Positions 43,512-54,813 of a stretch of DNA of 64,000 bases are shown one piece after another. Origin of the DNA: Symbiodinium natans (Eukaryota; Sar; Dinophyceae; Suessiales; Symbiodiniaceae); contig CAJNDS010002375.1 of assembly GCA_905221605.1 (NCBI GenBank), forward strand, positions 33,501-97,500, read 5' to 3'. The position numbers and the translations under genes are program-made. The notes below the pieces were generated by a model. The model ran no database searches, was not told the DNA's origin, and saw only the letters and a program-made list of their open reading frames with translations. Every line of letters begins with the position of its first letter. The first letter of the stretch is position 1.

Positions 43512-44440
43512 GACTTCGGGCACTGCAAACCCCGATGACCCACAAAGTTCTTCCCCATAGGCACTGTCAGAGAAAAAACAAGAAGTCGTTGCGGCCAACT
43601 CCGCCGCAATCTCCGCCAGGCTGCAGCAACCGGCGGGCGTGAAGGTGGTCAAGGGCTTTGAGGATGCGGAGGGACACACCTCGACTCGGTTTCCGACACC
43701 TTGCATACCTCGCACTTTCGGTTGTTGTTACCCGTGACTCGCAAACAAAGTGTGGAAGACCAGCTTATGACCAGCTTCCGCTAGTTGTCAAGCATGTCTT
43801 ATGGTCATGGCCAGGCACGGCAGGCAGTGTACTCGTCGAGCATCTCCTGTGCTGGTAATGTGCCCCAGCAGCTCATAATCTGGACCAGGAACCCCCTGTC
43901 CTACAAGCCACTGTGGCAAGGCATCTAAACATCTACAGCAGGCATTTTTGGCAACGGCACTCTGCGTCCAGAAGCACCAAGTAACACAAAGGGAACAACA
44001 ACAAACACAAAGTGCATATAGTAGGGCATGCCAGGTGTAGCTGGGGCAACGCGTGCAAGGTCAAAAACCCTAAAGCCCCAACCCCAAGCATCCTAAAGCC
44101 AGGAAATCTCTCGGCCTTCTTCTCCAGATACTCGTACAACGTGCCGCCTGGCAGGTGTTCTATGACCTCGGTTGGATTCCGAGTGCTCGCGTCGTTGTTT
44201 TTTCCAAGGGCGCACCTGTCACAGTACTATATCGCAGTATCTCTAGAGCATGCCCTGGCAGATAACTGAGCGTAACACTGATGACGGAAGCAAAGCCTTT
44301 GAAGGCAAAGCAGCATGGCGAGCTTCACATCTCCTACATTGCTCGCCCAGAAGCTTCAATGAAGAACTCGCGCGTATCTTGCACGTGCAGCAGCTTGGCG
44401 ATAGTCTCCTCAGCGCCAGGGCGTCCAACCAAAAGTTGAG
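43512..44440 (-). pseudogene. Protein-kinase-like gene fragments lacking the catalytic loop
   Basis: Kinase-like exons in minus-strand order. An N-terminal exon (44338 to about 44440) reads GAEETIAKLLHVQDTREFF and has a GT donor. A hinge/helix-D exon (about 44095-44160) reads VIEHLPGGTLYEYLEKK, a typical kinase hinge. A helix-E exon (43631 to about 43683) reads ILKALDHLHARR. After an intron of only 67 nt comes the exon 43512-43563 with ELCGSSGFAVPEV, matching the CGTxGYxAPEV end of the activation segment. The catalytic loop HRDLKPxN and the DFG motif should lie between the last two but are absent. This could be a pseudogene, an inactive pseudokinase or an assembly error. The exon at 42200-42367 may belong to it. 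Confidence 0.6.
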
Positions 44441-44927
44441 TTGAGGTTGTGCTGCAAAGTTGGCGGTCTCCAGAAATCTCTGAGGTTCGCAGTATGGGCC
44501 CTGAATTTGGTCCCTGATCATAAAGCCCTTACATACACTGTACATAATATGGGCCCATGCTTCGGATCTGTAAGGGACCATTATAAGAGCCCATGGTTCC
44601 AACCTTCCATAATCACTCGCTGTCTTTTGCATCAGGCTTTCTTCCTCACGCCGTCAGCCCTAATTAAGATCTTCAGCTACCAGTTCGCGCCTTTGCTTTG
44701 CAAGACTCTGCGCATGGAAGATGAAGTTTAGGACCATGCACACAGGGAAGCGTCGAAGGCAACCAGAACTGAACCTGCCACATGCCGCCCTAAACCCCTC
44801 AGGACCCTAAACCCCATTTATGGCGCGCTGAGGCGCGTGGAGAATCGGTCGCTTGACCAACCGCAGTCTGGCCAGGAGCCGCCGCAGCATACCTCGAGTT
44901 TGGGGCCTCTGAGAGTTAATTTCGGGG

Positions 44928-45008
44928 CTTAGGGGTTTGGGGTTTAGGGGTTTAGGGGTTTAGGGGTTTAGGGGTTTAGGGGTCTAGGGGTTTAGGAGTT
45001 TAGGGTGG
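44928..45008 (+). repeat. Telomere-like array of the variant TTTAGGGG
   Basis: About nine units, mostly with four G, unlike the seven-base unit elsewhere. A similar GGGGTTTA array lies at 59680-59740. Confidence 0.88.
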
Positions 45009-45698
45009 GTTTAGCGTTCAAGGACCTGGGAATTTGGTGCCAAATGCGGCTCACAGGCTTCTAGGTCAAAGCCGACCTCCATCCATGAACCCTGCTTCAT
45101 TCGAGGACTATGACTATGATGTATCAGGCCTTTGCAATCCCAACCCCCAAACTTTGCTATTGGTGACTGTCCCCTCCACCCGCATGAATTACAGGGTTTA
45201 GGTTTGAAGCCTTGGGGCCGGGTTCGATGGACTCGCCCTGCGTTAGCAACCCTCTTTTTTTTTCTCCGGTGGGTGTTCAGTGTTGGGGTTTGGGGTTTGG
45301 GGGGCCTTCCTTCTAGGGGTTCCCAAGTGTTCTCCTTCATCACCGACTTCTGGCCCCCACGAATGCCACCGCATTCATACTAACCAGAAGGAAGCGCAGC
45401 GCATGGATTGATCGTTTAAGGCCTTATATAATCCTTTATACATAGTAGGTAATAGATAACAGATAATTGATAACTGATAATCGATCATGGATGATATGTG
45501 TATATATATATATATGGACTTATACTTAAACTATATAGTCTAAATTCTCGATTGTATATTTTATGTTATACACTATATGTTATGAATTATACTGCATAAT
45601 ATATAAAGTCTTGCATATTATATATTTTGTATTATGGTACTTATTATGCGTAGTACAAATGATATATTATATACATTTACTTTTTGTATTCCATACAG

Positions 45699-45817
45699 AA
45701 TCTGCCAAGCTCTGGCAGCAGGCGCAAAGCCGGCGGCCAGGGCAAGGCGCGGCTGCGCAGCAGCGACGCGGCGAAGTTGAGATCCATCCTGGCTCAGCTT
45801 TGGGTCACGGATTCCGG
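45699..45817 (+). CDS. Exon, product unknown
   Basis: The acceptor TATTCCATACAG ends an AT-rich stretch. The frame then reads LPSSGSRRKAGGQGKARLRS and AAKLRSILAQLWVTDSG and ends at TCCGG^GTTTAGG, so the donor is again the start of telomere-like sequence. Confidence 0.45.
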
Positions 45818-45837
45818 GTTTAGGAGGGTTTGATTCA

Positions 45838-45898
45838 GTTTAGGGTTTGAAGTTTAGGGTTTAGGGTTTAGGGTTTGGGGTTAGGGTTTAGACTTTAG
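45838..45898 (+). repeat. Internal telomere-like array
   Basis: TTTAGGG units with variants, 20 bp past the donor of the exon at 45699-45817. Confidence 0.85.
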
Positions 45899-46269
45899 GA
45901 GACATGGGCACTGACCAAAGAGAGGGCGACCATGGCAAGCCCACCCCAAAAAAACAAGAAGAACCGTGTTGTACATCTCTGCTTTGTCATGAAAGTGGTC
46001 GTGCTTTGATCGCAGTTGCACAATGGCTGCCACAAGGTTATTGGACTCGAGGCGTCTCAATGGAACCTTTTAGCCTGCGCTTCTCTGCCACGGCTTCCCG
46101 AGACCCGGTGTTGAATTTGAGGCAATTACACAGGTAGATGTCATACATCTTTGCGTCTTGCCATGATTGGCTGCGCTCTCAACACCGCATTCTCTCTCAA
46201 CACAGCAGCATGGCACGGCATGCAGCAGCTCCTGACGACGTGCCCTGTTGATTTGTCGCCTGACGGCCG

Positions 46270-47053
46270 GCTGTAAGCAGGGAGGCACGCATGAGACGCT
46301 CCAACACGTCCCTGGCGCTCGGCATCAGTCTTTGGTTTTCGAATCGGCTTCGTGCTATGCCAAACGGTATGAAGTTTGCAAAACTGCGGCAGTGCAATGT
46401 AGCACCAAGTGACGGATTCGAACGGCGACAAGGCGGCCCCTCCTGTGCTCTCGTCTTGCCAGCTCCTGCACAATTTGGGGTCGTGATCGTGCCTAGGGGT
46501 GCTTGAGCCTTCTGTCCATGTCTACAGCATACACTGGGCAAGTGACCTGCATTCGGTTTATGTGCTCAATGCCAAACATCCACTGAGCATCTCCAGCATG
46601 TTCAACATCGGCGATGCACTTGCAGAAACCTGGTAACACCTTCGCGTAAATCTTTAAAAAATCGCAGCCTCTCCCCCATCTCCCCCCACCCGAAGCCCCC
46701 TCGATAGATCTTCCTCGGGATCGCCCTCATGGTTGGAGCAAGCTCTGAAGACCTGGCAAATCTCCAAGCCATCAAAAAGAAGCGGCCGAATCTGTTGCAC
46801 GAAATACTTGAAGGTTCATTACATGTACCCTAAGCAAGGTTATAATCAAGTATAAGTATAGTTACCCTTTACTTATAACCCCACTTATAACTACCCATGA
46901 ATCTGCAAGTAGTTTTCTGAGTAGCACCGTGGCTTTCGCAATTTGGTCCTCACAGGCCTGACCGTGCGGGCCTTTCCCAATCACGTTGAGCAAGCGATAG
47001 CGCTCCAGTAGATCGTTTGGTACACCGGAAACCTTACCGGTCGCGGATGGCAA
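46270..47053 (-). CDS. Unknown multi-exon gene
   Basis: Four coding-like blocks in one direction. About 46912-47053 reads NDLLERYRLLNVIGKG and EDQIAKATVLLRK. About 46690-46806 reads FVQQIRPLLFDGLEICQVF and NHEGDPEEDLSRGL. About 46500-46632 reads KCIADVEHAGDAQWMFG and HINRMQVTCPVYAVDMD. About 46270-46450 reads FESVTWCYIALPQFC and TKPIRKPKTDAERQGR. I recognise no family. A fold-back element with TA flanks (46807-46909) lies exactly between the first two blocks; its terminal CAAG could be the acceptor. Exon borders are approximate. Confidence 0.5.
46807..46909. repeat. Fold-back element, family A, with TA flanks, between two predicted exons
   Basis: Left CTTGAAGGTTCATTACATG, right AACTACCCATGAATCTGCAA then G, with TA on both sides. 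Minus-strand coding-like frames abut both ends. Confidence 0.85.
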
Positions 47054-47649
47054 TGGATCAATGAACCTGCCATATGTCTTGACGTGATGTTGTGTGCGCG
47101 TCAGGGCTTGGGGGTTCGGTTCGGCCCTTCAAACAAGTTCAAGCGTTCAAATAGGTTCTGTTTTTTGGTTCTGACAAGGAAACTCGCACACACATCGTGC
47201 CGTGGGTAGCTAATCAGCTCAGCTGTTGTTGTTGAAAGCTGTTTGCGACGGCCCAATAGTGGCAGGAGGCCGAATCCCGTGCGCCGAAAGCTTCAGCCAA
47301 AGCTTCCCATATACGCATCCGGATGTACCGCAGGCGCCGCAACCTTAGTCAATGTGATCCATCAATCACGATTTATCCGCTCCTCTGATTGGTGTGAGCA
47401 TCAGTCTTTTAAAATTGAAGACAAGCATCATCAGCCGGTAAACAATCGTTCGCCTCAGCTGAGGCAACATCCTGCGCCCGAGAACATCAGAACCAAGGTG
47501 CCAACACGACTCGCCCAGCTTCGTGCACTTGGCAAATCTTGACTGCGCGTTTCTCGCCGCATGGGTTGCGATACAAACGTTTCCAAAACACCCTAGTCAC
47601 ACAAACGCAGCAGCAACTGGAAACACCACGTTTGGCTCCAAAGTAATTA

Positions 47650-48010
47650 GGTTTGTGGGCCAAGTTGCCTTCGCAGCCCACGAGCAGCAAGGATCTTAGC
47701 CAAGTGTTCCCGGTACTCAGCCTCAAGGCGGGCCCGACTCTTGCACTCTCTTGCAGGAAGGGTGGTGGATGCTGTTTCGCCCTTGAGCTGTGCTGCTAGG
47801 GGGAGAAGCAAAGCGTTCTTTTGGCAGGAACCCTCCGTCACACTCCATATCAATGTTGGACAGCGAGTTCTGAGATGAATTAGCTCCATTGGCAATTCGT
47901 TGCTTTACCAAGCACAGGCCTCGCGATGTCTGATGTCTTCCAAGCGGTCTGGCCGCGGCTTGAAAGTGATCCATTGGTTGCGCTCCAGCGCAGCCCTGCA
48001 GACACGTTTA
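47650..48010 (-). CDS. Unknown gene, last two exons
   Basis: Minus-strand block at about 47925-48010 reads ALERNQWITFKPRPDRLED and ends in GCTTG^GTAAAGC, a strong donor. A later block (about 47650-47780) reads ARLEAEYREHLAKILAARG and stops with TAA, so it looks like the last exon; it is probably helical. Domain not recognised. Confidence 0.45.
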
Positions 48011-48368
48011 AATCGTTTAAAATCTGAAATAGGACAGGACTGTTTGCGCTGCACCGCCTAGCACATTTGGTGCCAACCCTTCGTAACCAGGTTGTTGCAT
48101 GTGCCTTCTCAGGCGCCGCCGGCAGATGATGCGAATGATCGTCCAACCGATGAACTTCAAGATCCTGAGAGGCCCACCACACTGCTCACCCCAATGGCAG
48201 AGACCCAAACAAAAACGCGGGCTCACAACGATTCCCTACTGCAAATCCAGGGTTCGTCCAAAGGATGTGACCGATCCATTTCACCACCTGGCAATGCCCG
48301 TGTGCGTTACAAGGAAAAAGCCCGATCAAGTGGCCGCATGCTCAACTCTCAAGCTGGGCGCACGAAAA

Positions 48369-48629
48369 TCAGTGCTTTGACATGGGTTGCTTGCTTCTGA
48401 TTGATGTACGGGCCTTCTTCGTGCACGACCAACACCCAACTCGCGCGCGACTCTTTCCCTGAGCGAATGCTAATAACACGGTCCCCGACAGACATGGCCT
48501 CTTAAACTCGGACTGCACAAAAGATACAAAAGTGCAAATGCCATTTTCCGTCCAAGTGGCATCACGCTGTTTCCCTTTCAGAATGCCGCTGCCTCGGGGA
48601 ATGGTGGCACTTTGTGAACACACGTCCAA
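48369..48629 (-). CDS. Unknown ORF, 86 codons
   Basis: The minus-strand frame reads GSGILKGKQRDATWTENGI, then FKRPCLSGTVLLAF and a Lys/Arg-rich end. It looks more protein-like than the other five frames but has no domain I know. It could be part of a decayed element, since the opposite strand is also open nearby. Confidence 0.3.
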   Translation of the reverse strand: MDVCSQSATIPRGSGILKGKQRDATWTENGICTFVSFVQSEFKRPCLSGTVLLAFAQGKSRARVGCWSCTKKARTSIRSKQPMSKH

Positions 48630-48969
48630 CCTAAATCATTCACTTCGTTCATGTATTATTCTATTCTCGGCACGGGATAGAATTTTAGTATGAAGCCTGT
48701 GTATTATTAGTTAGTACGTAAAGAGAGAACAGAGTACATTCATGCTGTCATGAGATTTCCTTGGGAAAAAACCTAAACATAACATTAGAATTGGGGCGCA
48801 GAATTCATTTCGTCTATAGTGAGCACGCCCCGTTAAACGCCAACTTCATATCCAAGACACGGGATGCACCAGGAGCTCGCGAGTGCAAAAAGCTTGGCAA
48901 GCTTTTTGAGCTGGGGGAAATTCCTCAGTTGAGCCGTGGCTTTTATTCCTAGAAGATTTTCTATGAAAT

Positions 48970-49930
48970 ATCGAACCCTTCCGCGGAACCCTTCCGCGAG
49001 TATTGCTTCTGCTCGTCCGCTTCCTTTGCTTCCGCGGGCGCTTCCACTGACTGATTTCGTGCATTTTTGGGAAACTTGCTTCCGCTAGTAGGTCCGTAAT
49101 ATATAAACTCGAACACGCATCGGGTGGTCCAAAGCGCGCGAGCTCGACGAAACACTGTGTTGAAACTTGGAAGGGGTTCGATTGCTACGAGCGGACTGCT
49201 TGGAAAGTTGTGGATAGGGAAGGCCGTGCATGATTTCGCGACCTGTTTTGTAGCGCCCGCCTTTGGAGGCATTCATGGTCGGTGGCCAGAGTCTACATAG
49301 TGATGGATCGGGCAGTTTTGGGATGTAGTGGGCTACCTTGGAACTATGCGACTACACGATAAAACGCATGTTCCATGAGAATGCGGCAGCTTGAGCTGGC
49401 AGCAGCTGCGCAGCTGCACCATCTATTTGCAGGAGCACGGACTCAGTATAGGAGGGGCCTGGGCCTTCAGATGGGCACGCAGGCTTCCGCGGAGCTTCCG
49501 CGGCGCTTCCGCCGAGTTCGCGTCAAACTTCACGGATCGAAGGCCTCGAAGCCTGGTTTTGGGACGCTCAAACTTGAAAATCCGACTTGTTTGCTTTTGG
49601 GTTGACAGTTTACATGGGTTTAGGGTTTTTAAAATCTTTGTGTAGGAAGCTTGGGGTCTCTATGGAAGCCTTATTCTGAACTGGGTCTATCGTCTTGTTT
49701 TATCGCTTTCGTACGAAAGGCTGCAATCTCAAACTTCCCAGAAAACGGAGATTGTGTATAACCCACTCTGAACCAGACATCCGAAATCCACACAAAACAA
49801 CGCGCCCGCTAGCCTCCAGGAATGTAACAAACACTTTAACCATGATTGTTTCAATCGTTGCTTCTGCGGGAGCTTCTGCGGAGATGTGCTTCCGCAACCC
49901 TTCCGCGTGCTTCCGCGGCCACAGTCCCGT
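48970..49930. repeat. Dispersed clusters of a GCTTCCGCG motif
   Basis: Three clusters, at about 48980-49090, 49490-49520 and 49858-49925, each with three to seven copies of CTTCCGCG or CTTCTGCGG. On the minus strand one cluster would read EAPAEA-like protein. No gene is assigned. Confidence 0.7.
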
Positions 49931-50349
49931 GCACTTTCGCGCCCCGGTTCCCGGAGTCATTTGAAGGCATTGGCTGCTTGCCTTTTTTCAGCCTGCCCCA
50001 CGACTTCTCACCATCATCATGGCATCGCGCGACTTGACTGGCTTCTGCATGCCAACGTGCCCACACGCAGCCGCCGGACAGAAGGCCCCCCTCCACTTGC
50101 ACCAGGTTCTCTGAGTGTTGCCGCTGGGTTCTTCCCTATAACAGTGCGCCAAGGGGCTTTTGCGTTCAGAGCATAGAAAAGGTAAAGAACGTCGGGTTTT
50201 GTGCCGTTGGATGGGTTTGTTGCGCGCCGCCAGCCTAGAAGTATTTGCGACTTTTTGCACACACACACACACACACAGATTCATTCTTCTGCGCCGAAGG
50301 GTCAGCCTTACCAGCGGTCCACATTTCCGAGGGGTGAAACTATGGAATG

Positions 50350-50600
50350 CCCCCAGGTTACTTGGGCCTGGCGCCGTGCGTGCCCTGCTGGGCCTGATGC
50401 CGCCGGCTGCTTGCTACTTGGGCGCCAGGGTGTTTAGCTGCTGTCGTGCTTTCTACTTGGGTGCCCCGCCGGGCCTGGCGCCACTGGTGCAACTTGCCAC
50501 TTGCATTTCGTCGTTGTTGCTGCTTGCTCGTTGGGGGTGTGCTGGCCTGGCGCCGCTGGTGCTGCTTGCTACTTGGGTTCGGGGGGGAGGTATCAGGACG
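50350..50600 (+). repeat. Degenerate tandem repeat GGGCCTGGCGCC...CTGCTTGCTACTTGGG
   Basis: At least three copies with a period of about 60-100 bp and gaps, containing GCCTGGCGCCGCTGGTG and TTGCTACTTGGG. Followed by a G-rich tract to 50640. Confidence 0.65.
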
Positions 50601-50905
50601 TTCTTTCTGATGGGGTCTGGGGGGGGGGCGAGGGGGGGGGCCCAAGTTGTTGAAAATTGTGATCCTTGGTCCTTTTTGTAATATTTGCTCTGCTGCATCG
50701 TTTTCTGCCAAAAAAAAAGCGACAATGTTTTGAAACAAAATCCACAAAAGAAGCCATCATTGCAAAACGCGATTGATTCCTTTGGCCACCCACCATGCCT
50801 GAACCATGATAACGACCATGTTACCTCAATGCACCAAAAAAATGCACCCAACGCACGTCCATGCTACCAGCGCACCCATCACAGAGCACCATGCCCGCTC
50901 GATAA

Positions 50906-52765
50906 GAACAGCCATGCCACCAGTGCATCCATTCGCTAAGAGCCCGATGCCAACACAATGAGAACGTCCTTGCCATCAGCATCCATTGGTCAAAGCACCA
51001 ATGGAAATCCTCCAGGGTTGGATCTGCTTTACAAAACCCAACAACATGGAAGCTACTGCGGAGTCTTTCAGGGCGCACTTCTGCGTGCAATCGTGCGATA
51101 CAGCCTCCTGTGGAAGATTTTGCGTGCATGCTTGAATCGTTATTTTCTGGTCACGCAATCCCTCCGGTCGAACCTCTTGAGAAAACAGAACCGAAATGGA
51201 CACGCGTGGAGCTGGACCATGCTATCAATTCATTGAAAATGAACAAAAGTAGCGATGAATTTGGACTTGTTGCCGAATTAATGAAGTATGCGCCTGACGA
51301 ATTGTTGCAACAGCTATTTCGACTGTTCAACCATGTGCTGGAAACAGGTTCCTGCCCGACGACTTGGCACAAGACGTTATTCAAAATGATCGCAAAAAAG
51401 GCGAAAGCCATTGTACTGGGAGATTTTCGTCCGATTGCCAATGTGCGTTTGTTGTACAAGACATTTTGCTATATGATGTTGGGGCGCTTGGAACATTTGC
51501 TGGAAGCAGGCCAACCAGAAGAGCAACATGGGTTTCGGGCACACCGGCGGATTGAAGAACATCTGCTCACTGCGAATTTGTTGATTGACAAAACCTTGGC
51601 GAGCGGCATCCCCATTTGGATAATAAGCTTGGATTTGTCGAAAGCTTTCGATCGCGTTGATTGGCAATCTTTATGGAAGGCATTGCAGAGTCACGGTGTT
51701 TCTGGTCACTTGATTTGGCTTCTCCAATGTCTTTACCATGAACAATGGGGCGAAGTCCACGGCGATTCGGATCGCAGTCGTGCTTTTAAAATTCGTGCCG
51801 GCGTGAGACAAGGCTGCGTTCTTAGTCCACGTTTGTTCTGTGCTGTTTTGGAATGGGCAATGAGCTCATGGAAGAACTTGGTTGGGACGGCCGGTTTTGA
51901 TTTGGGAGATGGGTTGCGACGACTTCTGGACCTGCGATTTGCTGATGATATCCTTCTTTTCACCAAATCTAAAGAAGAAGCGCACTACACCCTGGATCTA
52001 CTCATTGCAGCACTTGGTGAGGTTGGCCTCATTTTGAACGCCGAAAAGACGGTGATCATGACAACGGAAGCCCAGCCACCTCAGCATATTGTTTTAAGCA
52101 GCGGTCATCAAATCCAGGTTCCGCCACGCAGTGCTTCTCACAGATGGCTTGGGTGCATGTTGTCAGCGGGCGGATCCCCGCAACAACATGAAGATGTCAC
52201 CCACCACGTTGCTGCAGCTTCAAAATCCTTCTATGCAAACGGCTGGATTTTACGTGATCGCAACGTTTCCTTGTCTAAACGATTGAAATTCTTTGATGCC
52301 GTTGTTTCGCCAGTGGCTTGTTTCGCAGCGGGACACAGAACGATTCACAAACCCGACCTGCACCGGATGGATGTTGAGTACAAGAGGTTGCTTCGTGCAG
52401 TGGTGGGACCACCTGGAAACATTTCATGGGATGACCCGTGGCATGAAACTCTTCATGCTTGGAACAACAAAGTTCGGAATGCCTGCCATGATAGCTCGTT
52501 AACAAACTGGAGGGAACAGTCATTGGCAAGTTACTGGAAATTGGCCACTTACATTGCAAATTTGCCACGTGATCGATTGGTGATTCGTGTGTTGGAATGG
52601 CACCCCCGACGTGTTCAGGCTGGGAGGCAGCCTAGCAATTGGGAAGATGCACTCATGATGTATTGTCGTTGGCGTCAATTGGGAAATTGGAAGTCCGCAG
52701 CTGTTGATTCAAAATGGTGGTTACGACAAACAGATGATTTCATTCATTTCGTTACAAAGCTATGA
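50906..52765 (+). mobile_element. Non-LTR retrotransposon (LINE) reverse transcriptase ORF, 5'-incomplete
   Basis: The frame is open from a stop at 50903-50905 to 52765. Recognisable reverse transcriptase begins near 51180. Visible blocks: GDFRPIANVRLLYKTF (RT-2 type), HGFRAHRRIEEH, SLDLSKAFDRVDW (motif A with Asp), RAGVRQGCVLSPRLF (motif B), LRFADDILLFT (motif C, catalytic FADD), GLILNAEKTVIM (motif D), and a thumb region with HRWLGCMLSAGG. About 300 residues follow with no zinc knuckle or RNase H that I can see. No apurinic-type endonuclease domain is found in the upstream 700 bp, so the copy is probably 5'-truncated or its upstream part has decayed. No in-frame stop interrupts the RT region. 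No poly(A) tail or target-site duplication was located. The ATG choice is uncertain. Confidence 0.9.
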
Positions 52766-52769
52766 GCCG

Positions 52770-54800
52770 CGCAATTAGTCGTCGCATTTGATTGTTTCAC
52801 TGCCTGCGCCTTAAATGGGCCGCCTTCGGGCATCAGGCTTGACCTTGACCCTTGGTCAAAGCACCATGCCGCCCGACAACGTGTTTCTCCAGCAGCGAAC
52901 CACCATTTCATATCGTCAAAACCATGCTTTTCCACCTTCCTAAGTGCAAGTACGGAGACATATATGGCTCTGAAGACTTCGAACCCCGACCATCCTGACC
53001 TCAATGATTTGGATTCCGGCAGACCACATCCTCCATATTCTCCCCGAACCATCCCTGGGCAAGGGAAAACACAAGCAGCAACGGCAGTGGTACCATTTGA
53101 TGTTCCGCGTGCTGCTTTTATGCAACAAGTCCACTGCGCCTGCCGGCCACCAGAGCTCCAAACGCTTTCGGCGGACTACGTCGGTAATACACACTATGGT
53201 TCTCGAACCGACGCTCGTGCCGCCTGTCCTCAAGACACTACCGTGTTGCATCTCGCGAACCCCCATGTCCAAACCGCATGACAGTAACAAGGATGGCGAC
53301 GCAAACATTCAAAACGATGCCAGTGACGAGGATAACATAGGATAACGAAAACAGTTCCGGGATGTTACGAGGATGGCGGCGACGTCGATGCGCATGGAGC
53401 TTAGGTGGGACCGCCCTAAAATGCAAAGGCCTTCGGATTGAACTGGTGGGCAGCGGCTTGCCCCTGTGGCGAGTGGTTGAAATGGCCATCAATACCATGC
53501 CGGTCAGCCCGGCTTGCACACGCAAAGCCACGGCCTCACGGGCGAGGGCATTGCCGTCTCGTTGTTCAGGAATGAGGTCGCGGCACTCGTCGAAACGCCG
53601 TGCTCGATTTGAATCAAGCTTGCGCCCGTCGAGGCAAAAGCATGACTATGTGTGGAGGGGGGATGTGTTCTGCCGAGCGAGCTTAAAGCTGGCAGACATG
53701 TTTTCATCAGCAACGAACTGTCGCGATCCTTACTGCCCGAAGGGACATGTCGTTGCGTGAGCTGCGAATGTATTTGGAGTATGTCACCGATACTAGCCTG
53801 GATTTGCGCACGGCCAAAATTCGACAGATGGTTGAGCTAGACTTATAACTCGAAAAGCTCGCGTTGCATGACGGCCCCTCGGGGGAAAACGTGCACAGGA
53901 ACTGTTTGGGATGTGGGACCCGCTGCCGTGTGCTTTGAATGTGTCCGAGGGCCAGTCATGGCCAGTCCTTTCACAAAGATACATCACGTCCTTTCACAAA
54001 GATACATGACGTGGATGTCCGTCGGTGTCCAATGGACATGCTTCAGCCCAATGGACGACCTGCGTGAGGGACGGTGCTATTCTGGGTATGAAGTATGCCG
54101 TGCAGGGAAGGACACCAAATCAAGATGTGGCAGATTGTGGCAGGCATGTTTTTTTATTTTTGTTTCCCGCTCTTTTTTGCTGCTGCATGACGGTCCGCGG
54201 TCCCTGTGCACCACACGCCTCCGGGAGTCCAGGCTTGGGAGAGGTGGTCCAAAGCCCTTCAAGTGCGGAGAAGCAAGCGGCTCGGGACTGGGGGTCCGCT
54301 GCTTCGGAGGAGGCAGTGCCAAAGAGGTCGCTGAACTCCAAGGGTTCCCCATCAACATTGGCCGCATTGGCGAGGGGCAGTGAGCGGCGAGCGCGCGTGC
54401 GGCTGCGACGGACAGGATGGCAGACCAGCGAGCGACGTAGGGGGCCCTGGCGCTGGAGCGCTGCAGGGGAGGAGCTGCGCGGGAGCTGCCACGAGCGAGA
54501 GTTGGATGAACTGGGCTGCCTCGCTCCAACGCCCTCCGAGCTCAATCCCGAGCACGGTCGGAAGAGTTCGGGGCATGTCTGCTCTTTGACCTTGCTGGCC
54601 ACACGCGGGGCGGCGCCGGCTGAGAGGCGTTGGTGACGGCGAGCCTGCCCTGCCGAGTCCAAGGCAGAGACAAGCGTGGTGTCGACCGCCAATTCGGCGC
54701 CGCTCCAGAGGGGAAGGCCGTTGGCGAGGCACTTTGCATGAGCTGACTTTCTTTTTTATATTAAGGGGAAAACACATCAGGATGGCCGAAGAGCAGGATG
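52770..54800. other. No assignable gene
   Basis: Several frames of 70-200 codons are open on both strands with no domain and no agreement in codon use. It may be the 3' region of the LINE followed by unrelated DNA. The direct repeat CCTTTCACAAAGATACATCAC / CCTTTCACAAAGATACATGAC, 26 bp apart, is at 53968-54010. Confidence 0.4.
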
Positions 54801-54813
54801 GCCGGAGAACTTC

